Assembly: GCA_964426135.1 (NCBI GenBank)
Contig: CAYRPN010000047.1
Span: 1 to 41,340 of the forward strand
Origin: CAYRPN01 sp964426135
Lineage (GTDB): Bacteria > Planctomycetota > Phycisphaerae > Phycisphaerales > Phycisphaeraceae
Direction of reading: 5' to 3'
DNA: 41,340 bases
The notes beneath the pieces were generated by a model. It was not told the origin of the DNA. It did no database searches and was given only the letters and a program-made list of their open reading frames with translations. Shown here piece after piece: positions 16,482-24,463 of this stretch; position 1 is the stretch's first letter, and each line of letters opens with the position of its first letter. A program made the translations under genes and the position numbers.

Positions 16482-17873
16482 TCACATCAACTCTCGCATC
16501 GGCCGATAGACATGATCCACGAGATACCTGGGCCGGCCTGAAAAATCGTTCACCGTCGCCGTCTGCGTGTCGATGCCCAGGTTGTGATAAAGCGTGGCGA
16601 AGACTTCCTGGAAATGCACGGGGCGATCCTTCGCTTCGCCGCCATCGCGCGTCGTCGTGCCGATGATCTGCCCCATCGGCATGCCGCCGCCGCTCATCAG
16701 CGCGCACGACACATTGGGCCAGTGATCGCGACCGGCGTCCTTGTTGATGCGCGGCGTTCGCCCGAACTCGCCCCAGGCAATCACCGTCACGTCCTTGTCC
16801 AGCCCGCGCTCGTAAATGTCCTCCACGAGCGAACTCATCGCCATGTCGAAGTCCGGCAGATTGGTGCGGGCGCTCTTGAAGTTCTGCCCGTGCCAGTCCC
16901 AGAAGCTGTAGCTGAGCGACACGCAACGGACGCCGGCCTCGACGAGCCTTCGCGCGAGCAGGAACTGCTGGTTGATGCGCGGAGCGCCGTCGCCCTGATG
17001 GCGGGTGGTGCCTTCGCCGTAGCGTGCGCGGACGCGCGGGTCTTCCTTGGAAAGATCGAGCGCGTCGGCGAGCTGGCTGCTCGTCAGAATGCCGAACGCC
17101 TGCTGCGCCGCCGCGTCAAAGCCATCCATCATGCCGGAGTTGTCGACGGTTCGGCGGAATGTGTCGAGTCCGCGCAATAGCGACTTGCGATCGCCCAGGC
17201 GGTCGAGGCTGATGCCCTGCAGCGAGAGATCGTCCTTGCCTTCCGCCTCGGGCGTGAACGGCGCATGGGCAGCGCCGAGAAAGCCGGGCGTGCCGTTGTT
17301 GTAGGGGCGGTGCTGCATCTTCGGAGCGAGCGTGACGAACTGCGGCACGCCGGGTCGCGCCGAGCCTTGCACGCGCGAGACCACCGCGCCCAGTTCCGGG
17401 TAACCGCCGGGCGGGAGTTTCTCGTTGAGCCAGCCGGTCATGCACTGGAACGATTCGTGGCGATCCTTCGCACCCACGATGGAGCGGATCGGCACGAGCT
17501 TGTCCATGTTCCGCGCCAGGCGCGGGAGCAGTTCGCAGACTTCGATGCCCGGCACGTTCGTCTTGATCGGGCTGAACTCGCCGCGAATCTCCGCGGGCGC
17601 GTCCATCTTCAGGTCGTACATGTCCTGATGCGGCGGGCCGCCGGGCATGTAGATCATGATGACGGCTTTGTGCCCCAGCCCGCCGGTGCGCGTGGCTGCG
17701 GCGCGGCTTCCAGCTTCGCCGGGGGCCGCTTGCCCCGCGCTCGCCTGCTGGGCCGCCAGAATCTGCGCCATCGAAATCCCGCCCATCGCCAGGCCGCCGA
17801 TCTTCAGAAAAGACCGGCGCGAGACGCCGTCGCAGTAAGGACCGTTCCCGTGTTGGCTGAAAATGGAAAGCAT
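16482..17873 (-). CDS. DUF1501 protein with Tat signal (463 aa)
   Basis: A member of the DUF1501 family (alkaline-phosphatase-fold, abundant in planctomycetes). N-terminal SRRSFLKIGG (18-27) followed by a hydrophobic stretch is a twin-arginine signal, so it is exported folded. Body motifs include IYMPGGPPHQD, a family metal/active-site signature, and VIAWGEFGRTPRINKDAGRDHW near the C-terminus. The ATG at 17873 places the Tat motif correctly; an open frame continues 69 codons upstream but runs through the family F repeat. DUF1501 genes usually pair with DUF1549/DUF1553 (PSCyt) genes; none is present here. Catalytic activity of the family is not settled. Confidence 0.9.
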   Translation of the reverse strand: MLSIFSQHGNGPYCDGVSRRSFLKIGGLAMGGISMAQILAAQQASAGQAAPGEAGSRAAATRTGGLGHKAVIMIYMPGGPPHQDMYDLKMDAPAEIRGEFSPIKTNVPGIEVCELLPRLARNMDKLVPIRSIVGAKDRHESFQCMTGWLNEKLPPGGYPELGAVVSRVQGSARPGVPQFVTLAPKMQHRPYNNGTPGFLGAAHAPFTPEAEGKDDLSLQGISLDRLGDRKSLLRGLDTFRRTVDNSGMMDGFDAAAQQAFGILTSSQLADALDLSKEDPRVRARYGEGTTRHQGDGAPRINQQFLLARRLVEAGVRCVSLSYSFWDWHGQNFKSARTNLPDFDMAMSSLVEDIYERGLDKDVTVIAWGEFGRTPRINKDAGRDHWPNVSCALMSGGGMPMGQIIGTTTRDGGEAKDRPVHFQEVFATLYHNLGIDTQTATVNDFSGRPRYLVDHVYRPMRELM

Positions 17874-17986
17874 GGTGTTGGCCGGCGGAGGCAGAACCCT
17901 TGGTGAATTGCGGGCAGGCGGTTCGACGTTACATGTGGCGAATCCTCGGTCGTGCCCCGATTTTCCGGCAACGCCTGCTTCCCGGC

Positions 17987-18090
17987 GTAGGGTGGGTTGA
18001 GTCTGCGAAACCCACCATGGGTGGCCTTGGACATCCATGACATCGATTCGCCGCAGACGGTGGGTTTCGCCGAGCCTCAACCCACCCTAC
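17987..18090. repeat. REPIN-like element family F (GTAG ends)
   Basis: Left arm GTAGGGTGGGTTGAGTCTGC then GAAACCCACC; right arm GGTGGGTTTCGCCGAGCCTC then AACCCACCCTAC. Arms are inverted and each folds as GGTGGGTT/AACCCACC. Both outer ends start 5'-GTAG. It lies between the divergent DUF1501 and UxaA-type genes. Confidence 0.9.
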
Positions 18091-18193
18091 CCGAGGTGGA
18101 CTCCATGCCACAGTTTCTGGGCACGCCCGAGACCTCGCCGCGGCATGCCGTCTCGCCTGCGGTTCGGCCTCCACGCGATATCATTCCGTTTCC

Positions 18194-19864
18194 ATGCCTA
18201 CAGCGACCGCCGCCCAGATTGTGCTGCTGAACCCCGCTGACAACGTCGCCATTGCGGTGCGCGATCTGCCGGCCGGCGTTACGGTCAGCGCCACCGTCGG
18301 CAGCGGGGCCGTGCGCGCCACCACTGCCGTGCCGCAGGGCCACAAGATCGCCGTGACCCACATCGCGCTGGGCAGGCCCGTGGTGAAGTTCGGCCAGACC
18401 ATCGGCTTCGCGACGAAACCGATCGCCGCCGGCGACTGGGTGCATGCCCACAACCTGGCGATGAACGATTATCAGCGCGACTACGCCTTCGCCCAGGAGA
18501 CGCCGGCGGATCCCGTGCCGATCACGGGCCGCACGTTCATGGGTTATCGCCGCGCCGATGGCCGGGCCGCCACGCGGAACTACATCGGCATCATCGCCAC
18601 CGTCAACTGCTCCAACGCTGTGAGCAAGGCGATCACCCGCGAGTTCACCCGCCAGGCCTTACGCGATTTTCCCAACATCGACGGCGTCGTCGCCTTCGCC
18701 CATTCCACCGGCTGCGGCATGCAGTACGGCGGCATGCATCACCAGATTCTCAACCGCGTCATGGCGGGATTCGCCCGGCATCCCAACATTGCCGCCTATC
18801 TCGTCATCGGCCTGGGCTGCGAGGTCGCCACCACCGGCGCGCTCGCCAAGGCCGGCAACCTCGTCGATCTGCGAATCGATATCGCCGGGGGAGCCGGGGG
18901 AGCCGGGGGAGCCGGGGGAGCCGGGGGCAACGGCAGCACACAAGCCACCGGCGGCGCGCCTGAGCAATCGCGCTCATCCTCGCTCACCACCCGCCACTCG
19001 CCGCTGGCGCCCGTCGCCATGACCATGCAGGACATGGGCGGCACGAAGAAGACCATCGACCGCGGCATCGAGCTCGTCAAGGAAATGCTCCCCGCCGCCA
19101 ACCGTGTCGCCCGCGTGCCCATTCCCGCCAGCGAAATCATGCTCGCCACCAAGTGCGGCGGCAGCGACGGCAACAGCGGCATCACCGCCAACCCCGCGCT
19201 CGGTGTCGCCAGCGACCGCGTCGTCGCCTGCGGCGGCACCTCCATCCTCGGTGAAACCACCGAGATTTACGGGGCCGAGCACCTGCTTACCCGCCGCGCG
19301 AAAACGGAAGCGGTGGGCAAGAAGCTCGTCGAGAAGATCAAGTGGTGGGAGTGGTACACCGGCGTGTTCGGCGCTTCGATCGACAACAATCCCTCGCCCG
19401 GCAACAAGGCGGGCGGTCTCACCACGATCTACGAAAAGAGCCTCGGCGCCGTCGCCAAGGGCGGCACCGCGCCGCTCTCAGCCGTCTACGACTACGCGGA
19501 GCAGGTCGCCCCGCACAGCGGTTTCGTCATCATGGATTCGCCGGGCTTCGATCCAGCCGTCGTCACCGGCATGGTCGCCGGCGGGGCGAACGTGATCTGC
19601 TTCACCACCGGCCGCGGCTCGTGCTTCGGCTTCAAGCCCGTGCCCTCGATCAAGATCGCCACCAACACGCCGATGTACGAACGCCTGATCGACGACATGG
19701 ACTTCAACGCCGGCACGATTCTGGAAGGCGCGTCGGTGCAGCAAGTGGGCGAGGCGATGTTCGAACTTGTCCTCGACGTCGCCAGCGGGAAGAAAACCAA
19801 GAGCGAGGAGATGGGTTTAGGCGACGAGGAGTTTGTGCCGTGGTATTTGGGGCCGGTGGTGTAG
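18194..19864 (+). CDS. UxaA/GarD-family altronate-type dehydratase (556 aa)
   Basis: An N-terminal SAF domain (about 1-95) is joined to the large D-galactarate/altronate dehydratase domain: FMGYRRADGRAATRNYIGII (118-137), HSTGCGMQYGG, CGGSDGNSGITANPALG, and the cysteine-containing TTGRGSCFGFKPVPSIKI. These enzymes dehydrate sugar acids such as altronate to 2-keto-3-deoxy acids, using iron. The exact substrate (altronate versus galactarate) cannot be fixed here. Residues about 230-275 are an insert: a Gly-Ala-Gly-rich run from a 9-bp tandem repeat, then a Ser/Thr-rich stretch. No clear Shine-Dalgarno precedes the ATG. The stop codon TAG is part of the adjoining family B repeat. A sulfatase faces it, suggesting use of sulfated sugars (inference). 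Confidence 0.88.
   Translation: MPTATAAQIVLLNPADNVAIAVRDLPAGVTVSATVGSGAVRATTAVPQGHKIAVTHIALGRPVVKFGQTIGFATKPIAAGDWVHAHNLAMNDYQRDYAFAQETPADPVPITGRTFMGYRRADGRAATRNYIGIIATVNCSNAVSKAITREFTRQALRDFPNIDGVVAFAHSTGCGMQYGGMHHQILNRVMAGFARHPNIAAYLVIGLGCEVATTGALAKAGNLVDLRIDIAGGAGGAGGAGGAGGNGSTQATGGAPEQSRSSSLTTRHSPLAPVAMTMQDMGGTKKTIDRGIELVKEMLPAANRVARVPIPASEIMLATKCGGSDGNSGITANPALGVASDRVVACGGTSILGETTEIYGAEHLLTRRAKTEAVGKKLVEKIKWWEWYTGVFGASIDNNPSPGNKAGGLTTIYEKSLGAVAKGGTAPLSAVYDYAEQVAPHSGFVIMDSPGFDPAVVTGMVAGGANVICFTTGRGSCFGFKPVPSIKIATNTPMYERLIDDMDFNAGTILEGASVQQVGEAMFELVLDVASGKKTKSEEMGLGDEEFVPWYLGPVV
18884..18928 (+). repeat. 9-bp tandem repeat (GCCGGGGGA x5) inside the dehydratase gene
   Basis: Five head-to-tail copies of GCCGGGGGA, the last ending in C. 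Being a multiple of three it keeps the frame and codes for a Gly-Gly-Ala run. Copy number could vary without frameshift. Confidence 0.95.
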
Positions 19865-19945
19865 GGTGCGTCAAGGCTCGGCGCGGACGCACCGGGATAA
19901 CGAAAGCGCTACATGGTGCGTCCGCGCGGACTTGACGCACCCTAC
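19861..19945. repeat. REPIN-like element family B, copy 3
   Basis: GTAGGGTGCGTCAAGGCTCG ... CGGACTTGACGCACCCTAC with a spacer of about 20 bp, the shortest of the B copies. Its first TAG (19862-19864) is the stop codon of the dehydratase gene, and its other end is 6 bp from the convergent sulfatase stop. Confidence 0.92.
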
Positions 19946-19950
19946 GCTGC

Positions 19951-21570
19951 TCACCGAATTTTCAAATCCGGCAACTCGCTCTTGACGCCTTCATCCACGG
20001 GCATCGCGTCCTTGCCGGGCGCCACGCCCGCCTCGTCCATCAGTTTCGCGAGTTCCGCTTTGAGCTGCGCGACGACGCCGGCTTGCTTTGGATCGTCGAT
20101 GAGGTTCCTGCGTTCCTCCGGATCGTTGGAGATGCGATAAAGCTCGGCCTTGTGCTCGTCCGGTTTGCCTGCCACGCCGGTGGGATAGTGAATGTACTTC
20201 CATTCATCGGTGCGCACGCCGCGCACGTTGGGCGTGTAGGGGAACTGCTTTTCGTAGTTGTATTCGTAGTACCAGCTTTTGCGCCACGTGTCCTCCGCGC
20301 CGGGGGTGCGTTGCGCCAGGGCCTTGAACGATCGGCCGTGAATCTTCGGCAGCGCGGGGGCGGCGCAGAGGTCGAGGATCGATGGCGCGATGTCCAGCGT
20401 CAGCACCTGCTGATCGATCCTGCTCCCGGCAATCGATGCCCGCAAACCATACGCCCCGGCTCCCCCACCGCCGCTCATCGACGCGGGCAACCGCATCACG
20501 ATCGGCACGCGGATGCTCGCCTCGTGCATGGTGCGCTTGTCGACCATGCCGTGTTCGCCGTTCAAGAGGCCGTTGTCGCCCATGAAGATGATGAGCGTGT
20601 TGTCGAGTTGGCCTGATTTTTCCAGGTGGTCGTAGATGCGGCCGACGCTGTCGTCGATGGAGCGGATCGTGCCCCAGTACGCGCGGGTCATCGCCGCGAA
20701 ATCCTTGACCGCTTCCGGGCTGCTGTCGGGGAACTTCTTGCGATAGTCGAAGAGCGGGCCGTAGATGCCGTGCCAGGTGGGCAGGCGCTTTTTGATCCAG
20801 TCGGGCTTGTTGTCGAGCTTGAACGCGGTGTCGGGGTACTGCACATCGACGTGATCGAACGCGTGCTCGTACTTGGGCTCAGGGAAATAAAAGCTGTGCG
20901 GCGCCTTGTGGCCCAGGATCAGCATGAACGGCTTGTCGCCGCCGCTTCCGCCCCCGCCGCCCTCGCCGCCCCCGTCCATCGCCGGCCGTTTGCGGCTGAG
21001 AAATTCAATCGCCATGTCGGTGACGACCTGCGTGTAGTAGCCCTTGACCACCTCGCGCTTCTGGCCGTTGATGTTGAACTCCGTGTCGAAGTATTTGCCC
21101 TGTCCTTTGTGCGTGACGAAGTAATCGAAGCCCGGCCGCGGCTCGTCGTTGTTCTCCCCCATGTGGTACTTGCCGATGTAGCCCGTGTCGTAGCCAACGG
21201 ACTGCAGCACGCGCGGGAAGCTGCCGAGGTGGTTCGGATACTCGGTGAAGTTGTTGGTGACGCCGTGGCTGTGGGCGTAGAGGCCGCTGAGGATGGAAGC
21301 CCGGCTCGGCGAGCAGAGCGACGTGGTGCAGAACGCGTTGCGGAAATAAACGCCCTCGCGCGCCAGCCGATCGATGTGCGGCGTCTTCAGGTGCGGATGC
21401 CTGGCGATGCCCAGGCAATCCCAGCGCAGGTCATCGCAGAGGATGAGCAGGACGTTGGGGCGCTTGCCAGTTTCCATTTTCGCGGCGGGCGATGAAGGCT
21501 GCGACGTACACGCCGACAGAAAGCAGAAAAGAATGGCAACGAACCAGCGGGGCAACGCGCATGTGGACAT
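19951..21570 (-). CDS. Lipoprotein sulfatase (539 aa)
   Basis: A type I (formylglycine) sulfatase. The N-terminal signal ends in lipobox LSAC (Cys21), so the protein is probably lipid-anchored. Metal ligands Asp46-Asp47 sit in CDDLRWD. The catalytic Cys86 is in C-S-P-S-R, the Cys-type sulfatase signature recognised by the formylglycine-generating enzyme. A conserved Lys/His stretch lies in ILGHKAPHSFYFPEPKY, and metal-binding FMGDNG follows. It hydrolyses sulfate esters, most likely of algal or mucin-type glycans (inference). A Gly-rich loop (about 200-212) looks like a low-complexity insert. The ATG at 21570 has a near-perfect Shine-Dalgarno site, TAAGGAGGT. No sulfatase-maturing enzyme is in the window. 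Confidence 0.93.
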   Translation of the reverse strand: MSTCALPRWFVAILFCFLSACTSQPSSPAAKMETGKRPNVLLILCDDLRWDCLGIARHPHLKTPHIDRLAREGVYFRNAFCTTSLCSPSRASILSGLYAHSHGVTNNFTEYPNHLGSFPRVLQSVGYDTGYIGKYHMGENNDEPRPGFDYFVTHKGQGKYFDTEFNINGQKREVVKGYYTQVVTDMAIEFLSRKRPAMDGGGEGGGGGSGGDKPFMLILGHKAPHSFYFPEPKYEHAFDHVDVQYPDTAFKLDNKPDWIKKRLPTWHGIYGPLFDYRKKFPDSSPEAVKDFAAMTRAYWGTIRSIDDSVGRIYDHLEKSGQLDNTLIIFMGDNGLLNGEHGMVDKRTMHEASIRVPIVMRLPASMSGGGGAGAYGLRASIAGSRIDQQVLTLDIAPSILDLCAAPALPKIHGRSFKALAQRTPGAEDTWRKSWYYEYNYEKQFPYTPNVRGVRTDEWKYIHYPTGVAGKPDEHKAELYRISNDPEERRNLIDDPKQAGVVAQLKAELAKLMDEAGVAPGKDAMPVDEGVKSELPDLKIR

Positions 21571-21637
21571 GGAACCTCCTTAGGATCGGACTAAGCCAGA
21601 ATAGCAGACGAGCATCCATCCACGGGCAGCGCTTCAC

Positions 21638-21833
21638 ATTTAGCCGGCGGGCTTGCCCGCCGCGAACCGAGGCCCACCTTGCGTCAAGATCCGCATTTCG
21701 TCCGCGGCCTGAAGTTTGGTTCTGAAAAGGTCGGCGTCGCCGGCACCGGGCGTCCGCGGCCTGAAGTTCGGTTCTGAAAAGGTCGGCGTTGCCGGCACCG
21801 GGCGTCCGCGGCGGGCAAGCCCGCCGGCTAAAT
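21638..21833. repeat. Family C pair, copy 3, enclosing a 52-bp tandem duplication
   Basis: Arms TTTAGCCGGCGGGCTTGCCC (21639) and GGGCAAGCCCGCCGGCTAAA (to 21832) are inverted. The spacer contains two 52-bp direct repeats, 21699-21750 and 21751-21802, differing at two positions, plus the first 10 bases of a third. This starts a gene-free region that runs to 22877. Confidence 0.92.
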
Positions 21834-21847
21834 GGGGAGGCGGATCG

Positions 21848-21909
21848 AAGGGGAAAAAGGGGTCATTCTGAATAAATGAAGGGGAAAAAGGGGTCATTCT
21901 GAATAAATG
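21848..21909. repeat. Two exact 31-bp tandem repeats (AAAAAGGGGTCATTCTG core)
   Basis: Copies at 21848-21878 and 21879-21909 are identical and end in AATAAATG. The GGGGTCATTCTG core is much more AT-rich than its surroundings and resembles sequences I associate with termini near REP-type transposase genes. No transposase frame survives here. Confidence 0.9.
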
Positions 21910-21993
21910 AGCGCCGCCGGCAGCGACTTGGGCCGGCAAAGGACAGGAGGACGGAATTGAGCCGTTGGATGGACCTGCATTTCCCATCCGCAG

Positions 21994-22138
21994 AAGGAGC
22001 CGCGCACGCAGTAAGCGGGGTTTGTCAGACGTTCGTACAGCCGCGCGATCGACGCGGTTTTGCGTTCTGGCTGCCGCAAGACAAATGGCGGGGCTGCGAT
22101 GTGTCCGCCAAACCCGCTTACTTCGTGCGCGGCTCCTT
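21994..22138. repeat. Family E inverted pair
   Basis: Left arm AAGGAGCCGCGCACGCAGTA continuing to GCGGGGTTTG (21994-22024); right arm CAAACCCGCTTACTTCGTGC continuing to GCGGCTCCTT (22109-22138). The spacer is about 84 bp. It is the best-conserved pair of this family in the window. Confidence 0.88.
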
Positions 22139-22311
22139 TCGCGGATCACGAGTCGAGTGAGGAGTGGAGCGGGCAAGGGGGCAGTCTTTTCAAAAGAGCC
22201 ATGTGGCCAACATCAGCAAGTGGAGGCACGCACGGCCGCCGGGCTGTTACCGTCCGTTCGGATCGGTCAATGTAAGGTAGCCATGCCGACGGCCTGCCTG
22301 CGGGGCCGGGC

Positions 22312-22324
22312 TGTTCTTTGACAA
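22312..22324 (+). promoter_or_regulatory. boxA-like sequence TGTTCTTTGACAA, orphan
   Basis: The match to the rRNA-leader boxA antitermination signal (TGYTCTTTRACA) is close, but no 16S rRNA or other RNA gene follows. It may be chance or the remnant of a leader. Bases 22140-22560 show nothing else I can name apart from a GGAAAGTGTCCTACC stretch near 22373. Confidence 0.3.
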
Positions 22325-22560
22325 GTCTGCGCTCGGTTTCGGGAGGAGAGAAGCAGCGGCGGGGATGTGGCCGGAAAGTGTCCTACCTTTTTGGCAGTCA
22401 AATGGTAAATGTCTGGCATTGATGGTCTTATGCTCAGAAATGGCTCCTTGGGGGTGCGTGGCCGGCCACTTTGGTCGGGCGGTGGCGAAAGCGGCGGGGG
22501 CACGAGATTGTTCGCGTCTCGGCGGGAACCTTGCCCTCCCCTATGCGATTGCCCTGCGGA

Positions 22561-22762
22561 GGTGTGCCAAATGGTTCGGGGTTTGATTCCCTCTTCCTCC
22601 TCTGGAGGGGGCGGCCGAGTCCCCGGGGGACGAGGCCGGGTGAGGGTCGGGACGAACAGATGGTTGAGGCATCCGTCACGCGATGGTGGCGATTGCGAAC
22701 TTGTGCGTCCCGACCCCTCACCCCAGCCCTCTCCCTGGGAGGGAGAGGGGGCCGGAATGCAA
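22561..22762. repeat. Long paired repeat family D, copy 1
   Basis: It begins with CCAAATGG and TTTGATTCCCTC, then GTCCCCGGGGGACGAGGCCG and GGTGAGGGTCGGGACG, a unique core around CATCCGTCACGCGATGG, then the inverted CGTCCCGACC...CTCACC and CCCTCTCCC hairpin ends. Copy 2 at 30612-30811 matches it nearly base for base, including the core. Confidence 0.92.
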
Positions 22763-22833
22763 GCCCCGGAAAAATGGGCAGACCCGGGCAAAGGGCCTGG
22801 TCGAGTTGGATTCGAGCGTTTGGGGCCTCTTGA

Positions 22834-22839
22834 TACAAT
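22834..22839 (+). promoter_or_regulatory. Candidate extended -10 (TGaTACAAT) of the GYF gene
   Basis: TACAAT with TG one base upstream, about 40 nt before the ATG at 22878. At 17 bp upstream is TTCGAG, a poor -35. The layout repeats that at 2552. Confidence 0.4.
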
Positions 22840-22877
22840 CGGCCGAAGGGTCAATGGTTCATTCCTGGAGGACTGCC

Positions 22878-24290
22878 ATGGCAGCGGGACCGCAGTGGTA
22901 CATCAGTCGGGGCGGCCAGCGGGTGGGGCCGATGGATGGCGCCCAACTGAAGCAGATGGCCGGCAGCGGGCAGCTTCAGCCGACGGATCACGTCTGGCGC
23001 GAAGGCATGGCCGAGTGGGCGCCGGCGAAGCAGGTCAAGGGGCTGTTCCCCGCCGCGGCCGCGGCTTCCGCCGGCCAGGCCGCGACGCCGGCCGCCCGCG
23101 CCGCATCGTCGCCGGCGCCGGCCGCCGACTGGTCGGTGCGGGATCAGGAAGATCTGCGAGCCCTGGCCGGAGCAACGTCGCGGCCGCATCGCTCCGCCAG
23201 GGCCGCGACGAATCTGATGGTGTCCAGGTCCAGGCCGTTCGATTCGGTCATTCCGATGGTGATGGCGGGGCTGATGCTTGCGACGCTGTTCATTCCCTGG
23301 CACTACGCGTCGGGCAGCCGCTTCGACATGCGAACCGGGACTTATGTCAGCAGCGGCGTGACCTTCTCCTGGACGCTGATCGACGGCAACTCGAAGTTCG
23401 CGGTCTGGGTCATCGCCACCTGGGTCTGCGCCCTGGCCACGATGATCCTGGCGCCCATCCTCAAGGGCATCCCGCGCGGGCTGGCGCTGGGGGGAATCGG
23501 CATCGTGGCGAGCGTTTTCCTGATGGTGTACCTCTTCGACCAGCCCGTCCGATACCGGCAGATCAAGGCACTGAAAGTGATCGACATCATCAGCAACATT
23601 CTTCTGCTGCTGATGATGATCGCCACTCACGTGCGCATCCGAGGCGGGCCGAACACCTTCCTTCGCATCGTCCAGATCGTGACCGGCGGAGCGGCGACGA
23701 TCCTGCTGGTGGTGCAGATCATCATCCAGCTTGCCGACGGGGATTCGCCGTTCCGGCAGATGTCGTCCATGAAGGAGCCCTGGAGCGTGCTGTGCCAGAT
23801 CACGCTGATGCTCACGCTGGCGGGGACGCTGACGTGTGCGATCCTGGCGCTGATTCACGGGGCGGCCAGGGCGCTCAACCGCGGCACGCTGTCGGTCGCC
23901 AGCGTCACCCTGATGTACGTGACGCAGGTCACGGGCACCGTCCTGATGGGGCTCTTCGCCGCGGCGTCGCTGGAGCAGTTCGGCTCCCTGCTGGCGATTG
24001 GCAACGTCAGCTTCATGACCTTCGGCGTGCTGCTCATCCTAATCAGCGGCGTGGTGCAGACCGTCGACGGCCTGCGCCGCTTGGATTGGTCGGCCCGCCC
24101 TGCCGCAGCCGAGACCGCCGGCGCGGCGCCCGAATCGACACCGACCGCGGCCGCGGCAAGCGGTTCATCCACGCCGGCAGGAAGCGATCTGGACCACAAG
24201 TTCGCCCGCCTCGAAGCGCTTCGCAAGGCGGGGCACATCACCGAGGAGGAATTCCAGCAGAAGCGCCAGACGCTGCTGAAGGAAATCTGA
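22878..24290 (+). CDS. GYF_2 - polytopic membrane - SHOCT protein (470 aa)
   Basis: Residues 5-57 form a GYF_2 domain (WYISRGGQRVGPMDGAQL ... VWREGMAEWAPA), a putative peptide-binding module. After an Ala-rich linker come about seven hydrophobic segments between 125 and 395 (e.g. MVMAGLMLATLFIPW, VLLILISGVVQTV), so the middle is an inner-membrane domain. The last 35 residues, HKFARLEALRKAGHITEEEF and onward, are a SHOCT oligomerisation motif. The ATG at 22878 has GGAGG six bases upstream; an earlier in-frame start would translate family D repeat. The combination suggests a membrane adaptor or assembly factor; function unknown. Confidence 0.85.
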   Translation: MAAGPQWYISRGGQRVGPMDGAQLKQMAGSGQLQPTDHVWREGMAEWAPAKQVKGLFPAAAAASAGQAATPAARAASSPAPAADWSVRDQEDLRALAGATSRPHRSARAATNLMVSRSRPFDSVIPMVMAGLMLATLFIPWHYASGSRFDMRTGTYVSSGVTFSWTLIDGNSKFAVWVIATWVCALATMILAPILKGIPRGLALGGIGIVASVFLMVYLFDQPVRYRQIKALKVIDIISNILLLLMMIATHVRIRGGPNTFLRIVQIVTGGAATILLVVQIIIQLADGDSPFRQMSSMKEPWSVLCQITLMLTLAGTLTCAILALIHGAARALNRGTLSVASVTLMYVTQVTGTVLMGLFAAASLEQFGSLLAIGNVSFMTFGVLLILISGVVQTVDGLRRLDWSARPAAAETAGAAPESTPTAAAASGSSTPAGSDLDHKFARLEALRKAGHITEEEFQQKRQTLLKEI

Positions 24291-24463
24291 CGACGGCCCC
24301 CGGTCGGCATCCTCCAATGCGCGGAAGAACCTCTGAGGAGTGGTCGCTCCACGCGTTACACTGTTCGAAACAACGTCCGGTTTCCGCAATGCCGCGTCAC
24401 CCCGGAGTCCGCGGCGGCAATCGGTAGTGCATCCTTCATCCATTCATTCGCAGGAGGTTCGTC

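Noticed and set aside
17874..18080. N-terminal extension of the DUF1501 protein
   Set aside because: It would place the Tat signal 87 residues from the N-terminus and translate the family F repeat.
21699..21909. Possible CRISPR array
   Set aside because: The 52-bp and 31-bp repeats are directly adjacent with no spacers, occur only twice each, and no cas gene is present.
22556..22600. tRNA-like stretch (GGTTCGGGGTTTGATTCC)
   Set aside because: It belongs to family D, recurs at 30618, and no acceptor or anticodon stems can be formed around it.
22409..24427. Alternative frame over the GYF gene (672 aa)
   Set aside because: Arg/Asp/Gly-rich shadow translation with no recognisable motif, and it begins in repeat DNA.
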